Positions 39,301 to 50,665 of a stretch of DNA of 64,000 nt are shown here, piece by piece. Under the pieces are notes generated by a model. It was not told the DNA's origin. It saw only the letters and a program-made list of their open reading frames with translations, and ran no database searches. Position 1 is the first letter of the stretch; each line of letters starts with the position of its first letter. This DNA is from Anas platyrhynchos. Taxonomy: Eukaryota; Chordata; Aves; Anseriformes; Anatidae. The stretch covers positions 7,685,501 to 7,749,500 of the forward strand of contig NC_092602.1 of assembly GCF_047663525.1 (NCBI RefSeq). Reading direction: 5' to 3'. The position numbers and the translations under genes were made by a program.

Positions 39301-42300
39301 ACCCCCTCGCAGGGGTACTAGGGCCACTACACTGAGCCAGGCTCAAGCGCCTCCAGGACCCGCTTCAGCGCCAGCATCTCATTCAGCTAAAGATCACTGT
39401 GACCAGATCCATCAGCGTATGTAATGGTGTTGGAGCTGCCAGAGACAAAATACTGTCAGAGCTTGCACGTTCTAACTTAATTATCCTTTTTTTTTTTTTT
39501 TTTTTTAAAGTAACTGAAACAGGAAAGCATGTGGACCCCATAACCAATAAAGGGAAGGATAAGATTTGCATGGTCATGCAAGAACAGGCATGAAACTTAA
39601 CGGAGGAAAAAAAAACAGCATCTTTTAAACTGTGGAAACCCTATCCAAGCAGCATAAACAGATCTGAATATAGACTCTTCCAGGCAAAGTGCCAATTAGA
39701 AAATTTGAGCCACACATAAAGATGATGAAATGAAGGAAAGAAATATAAGAACAAATTCTGAATTAATTACAAGCACGAGAAGCACAAATTCTGCCTGCGA
39801 GATACAGAACCCCCGGCTACCAAAAGGAGGAGGCCAGCAGTTGGGAATAAGGACACTAAAGAGACACTGTGATCTTACCCCCATTTATTACAGCCTTATT
39901 GAGACACACCTGAAGGCTCTGAAATGGGAGACCATAATGCAGGCTTCAGGGATTTTAGTCCTCCCAGAATATATTTTTGCATCCACTCCAACAACTTTCC
40001 CTTAGTAGGTAACAAGCATATCTCCCATGAACATAAATGCAAAGCAAGTCCAACAGATGCAGATCTGCCCTCAAAAAACAAGCTGTGTCAAGTTGGAAAA
40101 GCCCATGCCTATAAGGAGAAATGGAGTCCCTGCAAACCTCGCTCAGATACTGAGGATGTCAAATAAAATGTTAGTATGTTGAGATATAAATTAAGATGAG
40201 TTAAAGAGTTGTTGGTTTGACCTGCCAACTATTCTGAGGGAAGATGCTCCCCTTTTCTTAAGAAACGAGTGTTTCTTGTCAAATATGGCATCTAGTTTAA
40301 CTGGCTTAAAAAAAAAAAAAAAAAGCAATTACCAAGAAATTGCTCTCAAAATGGTGGATGGACCTCTCTTTTTAAAACAAGTTTTCGTTTCTCTAAGGGT
40401 TCTCTGCAACAGAGTGGGAGCAGACTTGGAAGCGACGCCGACCTCTTTGTGAGCCAAAAGTGTAAGTCATCATCAGGAACTGACTTTACACAAAGCACTG
40501 CCAAAAGCCCAATGTAAACTCTCAGAGCAGGGCAGGGGGAAATGACAACAAAATATTTAACATTTTTCAGTCATGTTGATCTTAGCACTACTTATAACTA
40601 TAATAGGTATAAAGTTTTAAAATGAAGCTTCCAGTCTAATGAGCATTCTCCTAAAACCTCAAGATAATCCAAGTAATTACGGAGTGGGCAAGCAACGTCT
40701 TTGAAAGAACCCCTAGGAAAGACCACAGAGTACAAGGGTGCCATGAGCGCATGGCTGACGATCTAATTAAAACAGCTTCTTTTTATTTTAACAGCAGCCT
40801 CCGGGAACGAACGGAAGGAGGACAGTGTTGCAGAAATGAATGTGGGAACTGCCCCCCAGTTACTTTGGGAGAAGATGTGGGTGGCAACGTGATGGAGCTC
40901 GCTGATGGCTCGACAGCTCCACAGCTCTGCAATTTTTCAGCTTGGGCAAAGGAATGTGGCTCAGGAGTTTCACAATGCCATGACCAAGACACACAGAAAT
41001 AAAAGAAATTGTTAAAGCCAGACAGAAAACTAACATTTTTAGAACCACAAATTTTAACCAGTGTACGGAGAAGAGATAGAGAATCTGTCTGAGGTTCCCT
41101 CTCTCTTCCTGCTGCGAGAAGGCAGGCAACCCAGCCTTCCACCTATCCTCTGCCACCACAACATCAGTAACAGTTACTAGAATCTTGCTTGTTTCACCAC
41201 CTGCAAGAGAAATAACAAGGATTTATTTTTACCAGAAGCGGTATTAACACAGCAAACAAATGCCCAGCAGCTTCTCCATCTCAATGTCCTGCCCAGAATT
41301 TATTAGCCAAAGAAACACTCCACCCTACCAACAGAAGGCTGCTTTACTTGCAAGAGAGCTCGTGACTACAGAAAACCGCAATAAAAAACTGATAAAGACA
41401 GAGTAGAAAGTAGAGTTTGAGAGGTAGAAGATGAGTAAAAGAGCCCAATCTCCAGCGCTGACCAAAAATGGAAATGCCAGCAATACTGAAATAGAAGCAG
41501 CATGAGAATAAACTTCCCTTCATAGGTACGTGAAATTAATCCCTCTTCAAATCACTTTCTGAAAAAGGGTTTTCAGCGTGATCCCTAACTGGCCCTCCAC
41601 TAATCCTAAGACACAAGTCACCCAACCGTTCTGAGAACAGGAGAAAGTATTTTGCACTCATTTACAGGAGTCAGGATTCCCAGCTCCTGCATTTCTGCCT
41701 CGCTGAAAATTCAGTTGACTTCCTTGTCTTAACTCATCATACTCTTCCTGCCATACCCTCAGCTAGGGCACAGTAGAAATTTGATTCATTTCTCTACCAA
41801 GTTCCTAGACGCATACAGATTTTGTAAGCACAGGTACCTACAGGTCACTATTGGGCACTTTGAAACTGAGCTGATCCCACTTCAGAACCACAGCGGCGTT
41901 CACACCTCACAGAGGGACCAGGCTCAGTCACTTACACACGGAATTACACACGCACGAGGACACACACACACACACACACACACACCAGGGCAACCGTCCC
42001 CTCGCTGAGAGCAATATTCTGCTCCCACCTCTGTGGCAAATCCAAGCTGAACTGCTTAAAGCAGCTGGAAAACAGACTAACTTCGACTGCTTCCCCCCCA
42101 AAATAGCAAATACAAAAAAAGGCTGTTTCTGCCAAGCAGCGCTGAATACACCGCATTCCATTTCATTAAAACAATTACTCAGAAGCCAGCCAAGAATTAC
42201 ATAAAGCTTCCTCCCAGCCCCTTCTCTCCAGCCCTCCTCCCCAGCTCGCGGCGCAAGGACGGGGTCGCGGTGAGAGACAGCAGTGGGCAGCAGCCAGCGC

Positions 42301-45300
42301 CCCGCTCCTTATGCCATGCTGGCTGTGCCACCCCAAAAAAGACATTTCCCTGAGCCAGGCAATGCCATCGGGGAACCCCAGCCAGCCCTAGCAGGGCTGC
42401 ATTTCACACAGTGCCACGGTGAGCTGCTCGTGCAGTGTGCTCCCTCGTGTTCGATGGCAAGTTGGCATCCAGCAAGTTGAGCTGTACCCAACTCCTAGAG
42501 GAAAGCGAAGGGTAACCTAACAGCTTTTGTCTCTGACTCATGTGGTCACGGCTTCCAAGCATGATCCTGAGGCAGAAGGTGCTGGAGGCGCCAGATTTAA
42601 GCAATTAAGCAGCACAGGAGCAGCATGCCAGAGCAGCTGTGCTTGTGAGGCACTGCCCAAGGGACCCGCTGAGGACAGCCAAGCGGCAAAGCTCAGAGTA
42701 AGCACCAGCAGGGCAGCCTCAACACCGCAAGTTTTGGGTTCTGAGAACATGACTGACAAATTCATCCCGAGCCCCACGCGGCCCAGCCTGCCTGACAGCT
42801 CCAAGCTCCTCACGTTTCACAGCACAAGTTGGAGGCAGCTCCTCGTGGCCAGCACCGCTCACCCACCCGAAGCCCCGAGCTGGCCGCTGATAAGAGATTT
42901 TATGACGTGGCTGAAATGGCATTTCGCTCCCTCCCCCCGTGCTCCAGCTCTCTGCAGGGATCCTGTCTCACTGCCGGAGCTGCTCGCAGCCAGGCAGAAT
43001 GGTTCCAGCTGTGTCTCACACTGCTTTAGCCAGTCCTACGCAGCCCAAGAAACGTCTCCCACACGAAAGGAGCAGGAGGCAGAGCTGCAGCCCGGCACAG
43101 CTCTCCCCAGGCCTCTCACTCCCTCTGCCCCAAAGGGTTTGTTTGCTGGAAACAACCACGAACCCATTACCTGCAGGACGTGCAGTTAGCCTCAGGCCCT
43201 CTTGTCTGATGATCCAGTTCAAGTTAGTGGTTCCGACCTAAAGGAAAGCTTTTCCAAGAGAAGCCTCGAGCTTGTTTAGACCCATGAAAGAGGGCAGAAC
43301 ATGGGAATACTAAACCCCCTAAAGCAGCAAATCACTTACAGCACCCCTTCTTTACAGGAGGTAAAGGTCCACACCTACAGCATGACCTTTTCTACCTCTA
43401 ATTTTCTTTGCCCTCTCCCGCTATTAGAAAAACCTAACCTCAGCACAGTCCCCGAGCCACCACAAACTTCCCTACAGCAGGGGGTGAATTTCTCTGCTCA
43501 CCTTGCTCTTGAAGGATGGAAATAAAACAAGGTCCCTCAGGGATCTAGTCAGACACGGGCTAATTCTGTCTGCCAGCTCAGTTTTGCAACAAAAACATGG
43601 CACTGCTTTATGCCAGGAGACCCCATACAGTTTGATTTATAGCTAAGCCGTTTAAAGCACAATTCCCCATGCAAAGTGTCATTCAGAAAGTTCATTCCCT
43701 GGAGCGGCATTTACTTTTTTTCAACGTTCTTTACATCATTTGCAAAACGTTAGAGGTTTAAACAATTGCAATGAGCAGTAAAAAGAACAAGAGCTCCAGC
43801 TACACTCCAGTGCCTGCTGCCAGACACACTCAGCAGTGCCCCGCAAAGCCTGCTGCACTGAACTCACACGCACCAGGAGCACGGTGAGAAGTGCCATGCC
43901 AAACTGCTTTTGAAGTCTTCCAACTGCCCCAGCCTCATTTAAATAACTCAGACTAAAGCCGTTCACAGCGCAGAGGCACTCCGCCGCAGGGAAAGGGAGT
44001 CGGGAATTAACGCTGCAGGCTGCCTCCTCCTGGGGCCTCCCACAAGTTCGCTGGGATCCTCAGCTTGTAGTTTATCCTTAGATAAATTTCCCATGTAAAT
44101 TCAGGATAATTACTGGCTGCTCCAAGAAAGAGCTGCATGTCTATGAGCAGAAAAAAAAGCTTACCAGATTCCTAAACAGGACAAGCATGTAACCTCTGGG
44201 ACTCGAGCTCCTCTAACTGAAACATCAAAACCACCGAAGCTGTTCTCACTGCAGTTGCTGTTTCTACTTTGTTTGCTCTAGGAAGACTTAAAAACATACT
44301 TGAAAGTGTCCGAGGGCTCCAGAACCCCAGCACGCAGGAGAGAGCAGGGATTTTAGCACGAGCCAATCAAGGGAGGCTGTCCCCAGCCACCCGGTTTGCG
44401 TGGCTCTGGTTCCATTTGCAGTGAGAATGAACATAAATGGGGAAAAAAAAGCACAAGTGATGTGACACAGTCATTACCCACCTCCTATTTTTATGGTATA
44501 TCTTTAGCACACGACATTCTTTGAATGACTTCACGACGTTTTGTGGTAAAGGGAAAGACTCGAGCAGAACTGCTGTGGGGAACTTGGAAGGGAAAGGAAA
44601 TCTCTTCTCCCTGCTCATTGCCTGTCATAACAGAGGCTGAAGAAAGGATGAGCAATCAGCAAGGCAGAGAGGGAACATAAACAGAGCTGAGAAGGGAAGA
44701 AAAACTTATAAATCTAATCCAAACTTGCCATTGTATGCTTTTCCAGCAAGGGAAACAGGAGAAGCTTCAAAGAGTTACTATTCTGAGACACTCAGCCAGA
44801 AGCTATTTTAGAAACACGGAGATCTTAACAAACATTAAGCACACTTTGCAGGTAGGGAGCTGTTACCCCGCTGCACGGACGGAGGAGCGACATGCCCACG
44901 GTTGGGGCAAGCTTCTAGAGCTGTAAATCGATCGTTACTTTATGCTGGATTAAACACGAAGTCCAGCTCCAGGAGGCGGCCTCACCCAGTCCCCAGCCCC
45001 CTGCCCACGCCCTGTGTCAGGACTAGAATTTGTACAAACACGTGGCCAAAAAGGGCAAGGAGAGGATCTGGCTGAAAAGAAACCAATTAAAATAAGGATT
45101 TTCAGGGGAACCAGCCTGCTGATCCAGCCACACGTGCAGCGGTTACGCTGACACAACGAAGGGAGATGGGGAAAAGCAGTGCTGCAGCCAGCAGTTAGGT
45201 CAGGGTAACCCTGTCTGAAATCACAACTCCCACGCTGTCCCCAGTCCGGTTAGTTTCAGCCCAAAAGGGAAGGAGCGGGGCCCCTCCTTGCTTCTACGTG

Positions 45301-48300
45301 GAGCTGGATCTGCTTATCTTGCCACGGGACACGATAGCACAGCTTACTGACCCCACAGCAAATCATCTCCTCCACTTGGGTGAGTGGGCAGGCCAAGGGG
45401 CTGCTTTCCCAGCACAGCCGTGACCTGAACCCATTCGCTCTGCAGCCCTATTACTCACTGGGTAAGCAGCAGGGACACGAGATGGGGAAGCAGGAATCAC
45501 CATTTTTGGCTGACTCCTGCATCTGAAACTAAACCAAAGGAGATGTGCAGCGAGCCTCTGCAAACGCTGAAAAACAAGAGCAGGGCCCAAAGGTCCCCAC
45601 AGTTCTCTGCTTAGCGTTTTTATATTTAACAGCCCCACAGACATGGCATGGTGTACTCCTAGGGGGGTTACTAAACCCAAGTTAGCTAGGACGGGCTGGA
45701 ACAAGCAAGAATCTCACTCCTTAAGCCCCATCTTCTCATCATACGCTGTGAGAGCTTCCCACAGACAATGTCTCACTTTCAGGCAGCAGAGACAGAAGAA
45801 CGTCTTCATTACCAGCTTCCGCAGCGGACAAGGAGGGACACAGACAAGGGCGGGGAGGCACAGTCTGGGACACAGAGCAGGAAGCTGGGACCCGAGATCC
45901 CAGTCACCTGTGGCCATTTCCCACCACCGCTGTATCCAGAACCCGGCCTGGCCTCCTCCAAAGCTGCAGCAGATGCCGGGTGTTGCAGCTAAGGCAGCAG
46001 TCCGGTTCTAAGAGACTCGTTTTGTGGCCACGGGCTGTTTACTGCTCCCCCACAGCTGCTGCACAGATTCGATATGTGGAATTTATACATATCTGGTGCA
46101 GGAGATCAGAGAAACTGCTCTCGTGCAACCAGAAGCGCGCTGTCCCTGCTTGTTCTGCGGCCAGGCTTCAGTTCTCTCTGTCACTGCGTTTCACAACATG
46201 TTCCATGCAGTCAGTACAGGTCGAGGGAAAAGGGGTGAGGAAAAAAGGGTCCAGAGAAATTGAGGTGCTCAGATACCCCAGGAAAGAAGAGAGACAGAAC
46301 TGAGTTTTCTAAGAGGTTACCCATTCCTTCCTCTGCTAGTGGAGATGGTGTCAGAGGATCAGTTTGAACCAGGAGGGCAGCTGAACACTTGGGATAAGTT
46401 GACCTCTCCCAGCGAGAGACAAAGGAGCTAAAGACAGCGCGGAGTCCAGACTTTCCATGGAAATAGAGCAACAAGAAAAGAAGCCTCTCTCTGCATCGCA
46501 CGCCGCTCGAGGCAGAGGACTCCCTGTCTGGGTTGCTCGGGACAATGAAGCCCCTGTCTCACGAGGGGTCAGAGCAGCTAAGAAGCTGAAACAAGTCAGA
46601 ACCCCATTGTGCAGAGCATTAGTCCTGTTTACAGGCTTCTCGCCCAGCAGCGGGAACGGCTCAGGAACCTGAGCCAGGAGAAAGCCGAGGGACCTGGCAG
46701 CTTTGCCCGTGTTTCCTCCCCAGAAGAAGCACCGAGAGCACGGCCCCGCGGGGCGCACCCACCCCCAAGAGCTGGCAGACGGCAGCAGGAAAGGCAGGAA
46801 CCCCCCCCAAACGCTGCCACCACAACTCAGCAGCAGGTCGGCCTGAGAGATTCAGCCCTGAAGAGAGGGAGGGTGACAGCTCCTGGAGCAGAGGGAACAC
46901 CTCCTGAAGCGAAAGCTCCCGTGGAGCTCAGTCTTTGTGCCCAGAGCGCCTAAAGCCACGTCGCTAGACAAACATCCTCCGACAGGCGAACCTCCTACAA
47001 GTGAGCAAACACACCTAAAATAAGCTCACAGACCGCTTTGCATGCACGGCCAGAACACGGCCATAAATACGTTCCTGCTGAGCAGCAGAACCAACTGCTT
47101 TGTAAAACACCTCTCACTCTGGTGAATTCTCTAGTGAAGGCTGTTTTGTTCTTGATTGCAAACTCCAGTCAAGAAAAAAAAGAAGTCTGAACTCTTCAAA
47201 AAAAAATAAAAAACCAAGCAGTAGACAGGCAAGAATTTCAAAGCCACCAAAAGAAAGCTGCTAAAAGCAACACCACTTCTGCCTGGAGTTACCAAAGCTC
47301 TCAATAAATAAATTACGAAAATAAAACAATGCTAAACAAAGACTCCACAGTAGTGTTTGCAAACAACCTCTTCCTAAAAAAATAAAAGATGAAAGTTCCT
47401 GAAGCTGTGAAATCTTTTCTCATCCTCAAAACCAAAGCACTACAGCTTTTTGCTAGCTCTTGAAAACCAAGACAATGTACAAAAAGTGAAATTAATCTTT
47501 TGGCCCCTACAAAACTAAACAGTAACCACGCTGGCCCCACAGTAAATATACAAAGTTAAAAACAAGTAGGGAAGATTAGCCTGAAAGAAAAACACTGAAG
47601 GTCTTTTGTTTTTATTGAAAGAGAACTCCTTGAAGCTGTAAGAAAACACTCAAAGTCAAAAATTGAGTGGTATCTGACTACAGCAACTGCAGAGCCTCCC
47701 TCCTCCCTCCCTCCCCAGGCCGACGCTTTGCAGGATGGTGATGTCTTCCCCCACGGCCAGCAGACCCCTCTTGCTCGCTGCGCACACAAGGCAGCTCCAC
47801 AGAACCAAGAATTCAACAGTTAGTTAAAACTGCCTGAGGCAAACGGACAGGCTGGATCGCTGGCTTGCTGGAATTACAGCCCCTGAGCACACAACTCCCC
47901 CGGGAAAGCCCAGGAAGGGGCAATGCCCCCCGAGGCAGGATGTGTGCTCCGTAGGACTCGGCTCCACGCTCGGCGCCAATTCCCAGCGCGGCAGAACGCC
48001 CAACTCACGCCGCGAGCTTCCTGTCAAACTCCAAGCACATCCGCACGGCGCGCTTCCTCCAACACGGACGGAAGGCAATCTGGACGGGTCTGGGGGGCTG
48101 CCTGGACGCAGGGCTTCCTGCCCCTAGCCCCACAGCACGCCAGCTCCATCGGGAGCCAGCACCGGGCGCCCCGTGCCCCAGCTGCTCTCCTGGGGCAGAG
48201 CTCTGGAGCAGCTCCCTGTGTGAGCCGCGCACCGTAACGCCATTTCTCCAGTGCTGGGGGTGGGGAACAAAAAAAACACAAAGTTTTTTAAGCTCCAACA

Positions 48301-50149
48301 AAATCCCCAAAGCAACCCTTTCTCGCAGGGGTGAGAAAACCCACCCTACCCAGTTCAAGCAGCATGAAACCAACATACTTCTGCATCTCCATTTTGCAGC
48401 GCAAAAGAACACACACTGCAGAAGCTCCCAGCTTCTGGAGGGGAGAGGGACAGCTAAAAAATGTTTGTAAGTTTGGGGAGTTAGGGACAGGGGCATAACA
48501 GGCCCCGTGAGGCATTCCCTCGTGCCCAGCACGTCCGTCAGCCCCTGGTTGTGTCTGCACCACACAGGGTCAGAAGCACAGCGCAGGAGTATTTATCTCG
48601 GCTCATTTTACACAGCATCAGCTCTGAACCCACAAGGCACGTTCGCTCAGGTTCAATGCTAAACTACTCCGGGGCCAAAAGCAGCTCTGGCAGCAGCGCA
48701 GCTACGTGTGTGTGGCACCGTGCCCAAACCTCCGAGCCCTGCCGGACCAGCCTGGCTACGGCTGGAGCCAGCACAGCCGTCTGGATCCACAGCATGGTTA
48801 ATCCACAACTTGGATAATCCACACAGAGATAACAAGGGAAGAAAAACAAACAATGCTTGCTTCAGTTCAAAATGAGACTTGTTTCAGAGGAGCTGTATCA
48901 GCACAGCCTTGCTGCCTTACTTATGCATCCCAAGGTGAGCGCCTTTAGGAAAACAAGGGAGCAACTTGGGGACTAACAACGACTGGCAGAGTGAAAACTG
49001 GTGACGTGATCTTTTATGGTGACTTCTGCAGACCAAAGAAATTATCTTAGAAATTAATGTTCCACTTTTCTTGCCCAACTGATTACTGTTAAGATAGTCA
49101 GATCTGGTCCAATGTGAAAGACTGCACAAGAATTGAGAAAGACCTGGTGTGACCATGGCTTGATGAGACGAGAAGTTCTATTTCAAAAATCAGATTAAAA
49201 CTTCCACTTTTGATGGCACTAACGCTCAACACCACAGAAGAACGCACAAATTCGGACCTTTTCCAATGCATTCTTTGCAGCTCCATTTTAATCCTCACCC
49301 GGAGGAAAGAAAGAAACGTGCTGAAGCTGCAGCAGCCTATCTGGCCAACTGGAAAGCCACCCGGCTCCGTGAATGGCAGGAATGCAACACTTGCAGCTGG
49401 CCGGGCACAGCGCTGGGAGCACATTGGCGGGACCGCAGCCGTGCCCACACGACACCCCACACGGGCTCACCTCAGGGGCAGCTCGGTGAGGCAGCCCTGG
49501 TTGCACGGGTCCTGCCCTGACCAGCCACGCATTGCTCGGTGCCCTACGATGGAGGAGCAGCAGCAGGAGATAACCATGAGATAACCGTGAGATAACCGTG
49601 CTGAGGGTGGGAGAAATGGCAAACGGACCCACCCGGGCTGAAGCACACGGCGGCTGCTGGCAGGAGCGGGGACTCAACGCCAGTGCCACCAGCCTGGTGC
49701 TGGGGCTGAGGTTTTGCCCCACCAGCAGGAATCCCTTGCTCAGCAGCTGAGGGCCTCCTGGCCGCCCTGCTCTCCTCACCAGCCCCCTTCAGGGCCCTTT
49801 TTATGGGGGTGTGAGCCCCGGCTCTGTGCCGGCAGCTCCCCGCGAGGCTGTGGCTGCTGCAGGGCAGCGATCCTTCTGCGGCACATCCCAGGGGGGCTGC
49901 CTCCCCCTGAGGGGGCTGCAGGTAACGGGGCCCGGCCGGGCTCCGCCGCTACCCCCGGCCGCCCTCACGCCCCCCACGTCTCGGAGGGGATCCCACGGGG
50001 GGGAGCCGGGGAGCAGCGGGGCGAAGCCGAGCCCCGAGCGGGACCGGGAGCCCCGAGGGGGTCTGAGGGGACCCTGAGGGGTCTCGGGAGGCTCCCCCCG
50101 GGCTCAAACAGCGCCGGGCGCCGCGCAGGGACTCACCCAGGTCGTCCAT
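10017..50149 (-). CDS. PXN: Paxillin (core isoform, 558 aa), complete
   Basis: Paxillin is the focal-adhesion scaffold downstream of integrins. Its LD motifs bind FAK, vinculin, parvin and GIT, and its LIM domains target it to adhesions. Eleven minus-strand core exons are seen: 50137-50149, 26897-27123, 26307-26422, 24225-24364, 23652-23853, 22999-23134, 13496-13666, 12978-13151, 12340-12421, 11820-11968 and 10017-10283. They total 1677 nt (558 aa + stop), all in phase. LD1 [14 protein letters not shown]2 [15 protein letters not shown]3 [11 protein letters not shown]4 ELDELMASL and LD5 [12 protein letters not shown] are intact. So are Tyr31, Tyr40, Tyr88 and Tyr118 (Tyr31 and Tyr118 in YxxP SH2-ligand context), the proline-rich SH3 ligand (PPPVPPPP) and four C-terminal LIM domains ending in LKLFC. 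Intron 1 is 23 kb. Extra cassette exons are listed separately. Confidence 0.96.
13496..13666 (-). CDS. PXN: PXN core exon carrying LD5 and the first LIM1 cysteines
   Basis: The exon starts FMAQGKAG in phase 0 after acceptor TCCCTGCAG and ends at GGG CAG/GTGGGT. It encodes LD5 ([18 protein letters not shown]) and the start of LIM1 (CGACKKPI). It is the common acceptor to which the LD4 exon or any phase-0 cassette exon can join without changing the frame. Confidence 0.92.
15598..16002 (-). CDS. PXN: Candidate PXN cassette exon C (135 codons, phase 0)
   Basis: This open minus-strand segment begins GTG GTT TTC after acceptor CTTTCTAG and encodes a Pro/Ser-rich region ([20 protein letters not shown]) ending [15 protein letters not shown]. 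It is 405 nt, divisible by three, with both ends phase 0, so it can be inserted between exons ending SDFK and starting FMAQ. The only good 3' boundary is a GC donor, CAG/GCAGGC. Composition resembles a disordered linker. I recall long predicted vertebrate paxillin isoforms with extra sequence here. Expression is not shown by this sequence. Confidence 0.6.
16682..16942 (-). CDS. PXN: Candidate PXN cassette exon B with an LD-like motif (87 codons, phase 0)
   Basis: The segment begins ATT AAG TCT after acceptor TTTGTCATTTAG and reads [20 protein letters not shown]. It continues through [15 protein letters not shown], then [11 protein letters not shown] (16796-16828), and ends near NGGQQ at a GTAGAG donor. 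An alternative donor 9 nt further (exon end 16673) is also in phase. It is 261 nt and phase 0 at both ends. [11 protein letters not shown] fits the amphipathic LDxLLxxL pattern apart from the leading Leu and one Ile. The charged helix and clear acceptor make coding likely. Confidence 0.65.
17734..18750 (-). CDS. PXN: Candidate PXN giant cassette exon A with an LD-like motif (339 codons, phase 0)
   Basis: The 1017-nt segment starts ACT AGT TCC ([19 protein letters not shown]) after acceptor CTGTCTCCTTGCAG. It stays open for the full length and ends ...[11 protein letters not shown] at a GC donor, CAG/GCAGGC. Both ends are phase 0. It is Ser/Pro/Glu-rich and probably disordered, with [13 protein letters not shown] at 18112-18150 matching the LDxLLxxL consensus and [18 protein letters not shown] near the end. 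If the donor is not used, the frame runs 19 more codons to a stop at 17674-17676, which would give a form without LIM domains. It lies in the intron between the LD4 and LD5 exons. Confidence 0.65.
18751..22998 (-). other. PXN: PXN intron between LD4 exon and cassette exon A
   Basis: Moderately AT-rich intron without a recognisable coding exon. The donor after SDFK is AAG/GTGCCC, which is weak at +4 to +6 and consistent with regulated splicing. No RNA gene or transposon was recognised. Confidence 0.5.
24365..26306 (-). other. PXN: PXN intron between the exon ending EEEHVY and the LD2 exon
   Basis: Non-coding. The donor is TACAG/GTATCT and the acceptor is TATTTTTAG. The junction codon (AG/T) completes Ser119 of the YSFP motif. 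The smaller introns 23135-23651, 23854-24224 and 26423-26896 are likewise ordinary. Confidence 0.6.
30338..30374. repeat. (TCC)n polypyrimidine microsatellite
   Basis: A run of CTCCTCCTC/TTCCTCC units in PXN intron 1. Opposite-strand open frames here give Arg/Gly-rich artefacts. Confidence 0.85.
34520..34540. repeat. 10-bp perfect inverted repeat with 1-nt spacer
   Basis: CGTGATGCTG, one C, then CAGCATCACG: a near-perfect 21-bp palindrome in PXN intron 1. Confidence 0.85.
36816..36842. repeat. 11-bp perfect inverted repeat with 5-nt loop
   Basis: ATATAACACGG, loop ACTGG, then CCGTGTTATAT: an uninterrupted hairpin in PXN intron 1. Confidence 0.9.
41960..41986. repeat. (CA)n microsatellite
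   Basis: About 13 uninterrupted CA units in PXN intron 1, preceded by imperfect CACACGCACGAGGA. Confidence 0.9.
49567..49599 (+). repeat. Three 11-bp tandem units containing GATA
   Basis: GAGATAACCAT, GAGATAACCGT and GAGATAACCGT lie back to back, about 550 bp inside PXN intron 1 from the first coding exon. Each holds AGATAA, a GATA-factor core. Confidence 0.85.
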
Positions 50150-50290
50150 GGTGCCGCCGCCGCTCCCGCCCCGCCGCCGCCGCCCGCTCTCCTCAGCGCC
50201 TCGCAACTTTCCCGCCCCGCCCCTGCGCGCCCCCGACGCTGCCTCAGCGCGCGCGCCCGCCGCCGCCCCCTGCCGGCAGGAGCGGGCGCG
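49800..50290 (-). promoter_or_regulatory. PXN: PXN promoter CpG island and first coding exon
   Basis: A very GC- and CpG-rich stretch surrounds the PXN start codon (50147-50149, context CACCATGG). The first coding exon is only 13 nt (M-D-D-L plus one base). No TATA box was recognised. The transcription start is presumably between 50150 and 50290. Confidence 0.65.
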
Positions 50291-50665
50291 GCCCCGGCCC
50301 CCCTCAGTCCCGCCAGCCCCCTCAGTCCCCTTCAGCCGCCTCAGTCCCCCCTCAGCCCCCCTCAGTCCCCCCTAGCCCCCTCAGCCCCTATCAGTCCCCT
50401 CAGTCCCCTCAGCCCCCTCAGTCCCCTTACCCCTCTCAGCCCCTCTCAGTCCCCTGGGTCCCCCTCAGTCCCCCCTAACCCTCCTTAGTCCCCCTCAGCC
50501 TCCCTCAGTCCCCTCAGCCCCCCTCAGTCCCCCTCAGACCCCCTCAGCCCCTCTCAGTTCCCCTCAGTTCCCCTCAGTCCCCCCTAACCCTCCTCAGTCC
50601 CCCTCACTCTCCTCAGTCCCCCCTCAGCCCCCGTCAGCCCCCCTCAGTCCCCCTCAGCCTCCCGG
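50285..50665. repeat. CCCCCTCAGT polypyrimidine minisatellite
   Basis: About 380 bp of variants of CCCCTCAGTCC and CCCCTCAGCC, roughly 8-12 bp each. It lies directly upstream of the PXN promoter and is G-rich on the PXN sense strand. The open frames over it are repeat by-products. Confidence 0.9.

Larger units (their letters stand above)
27124..50136 (-). other. PXN: PXN intron 1 (23 kb)
   Basis: This is the long first intron between the 13-nt first coding exon (donor CTGG/GTGAGT) and exon 2 (acceptor TTTCTGCAG). It holds simple repeats: (TCC)n about 30340-30372, (CA)n about 41960-41986, poly-T 39487-39506 and poly-A 40307-40324. It also has short perfect inverted repeats at 34520-34540 and 36816-36842. 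GC-rich stretches at about 28000-30300 and 46600-46950 are open in several frames but show no protein I recognise. Alternative PXN first exons could lie here. No LINE open frame or LTR was recognised. Confidence 0.65.

Noticed and set aside
39487-40324. Poly-T and poly-A runs as ends of a retroposon
   Set aside because: No target-site duplication or element body was recognisable between or beside them.
46609-46953. 114-aa plus-strand frame with Gln/Arg-rich start
   Set aside because: Looks protein-like in part but shows no family motif, and GC-rich sequence explains its length.
49714-50478. 254-aa Pro/Ser-rich plus-strand frame across the PXN promoter
   Set aside because: It is made of the CpG island and the CCCCTCAGT repeat, antisense to the PXN first exon.
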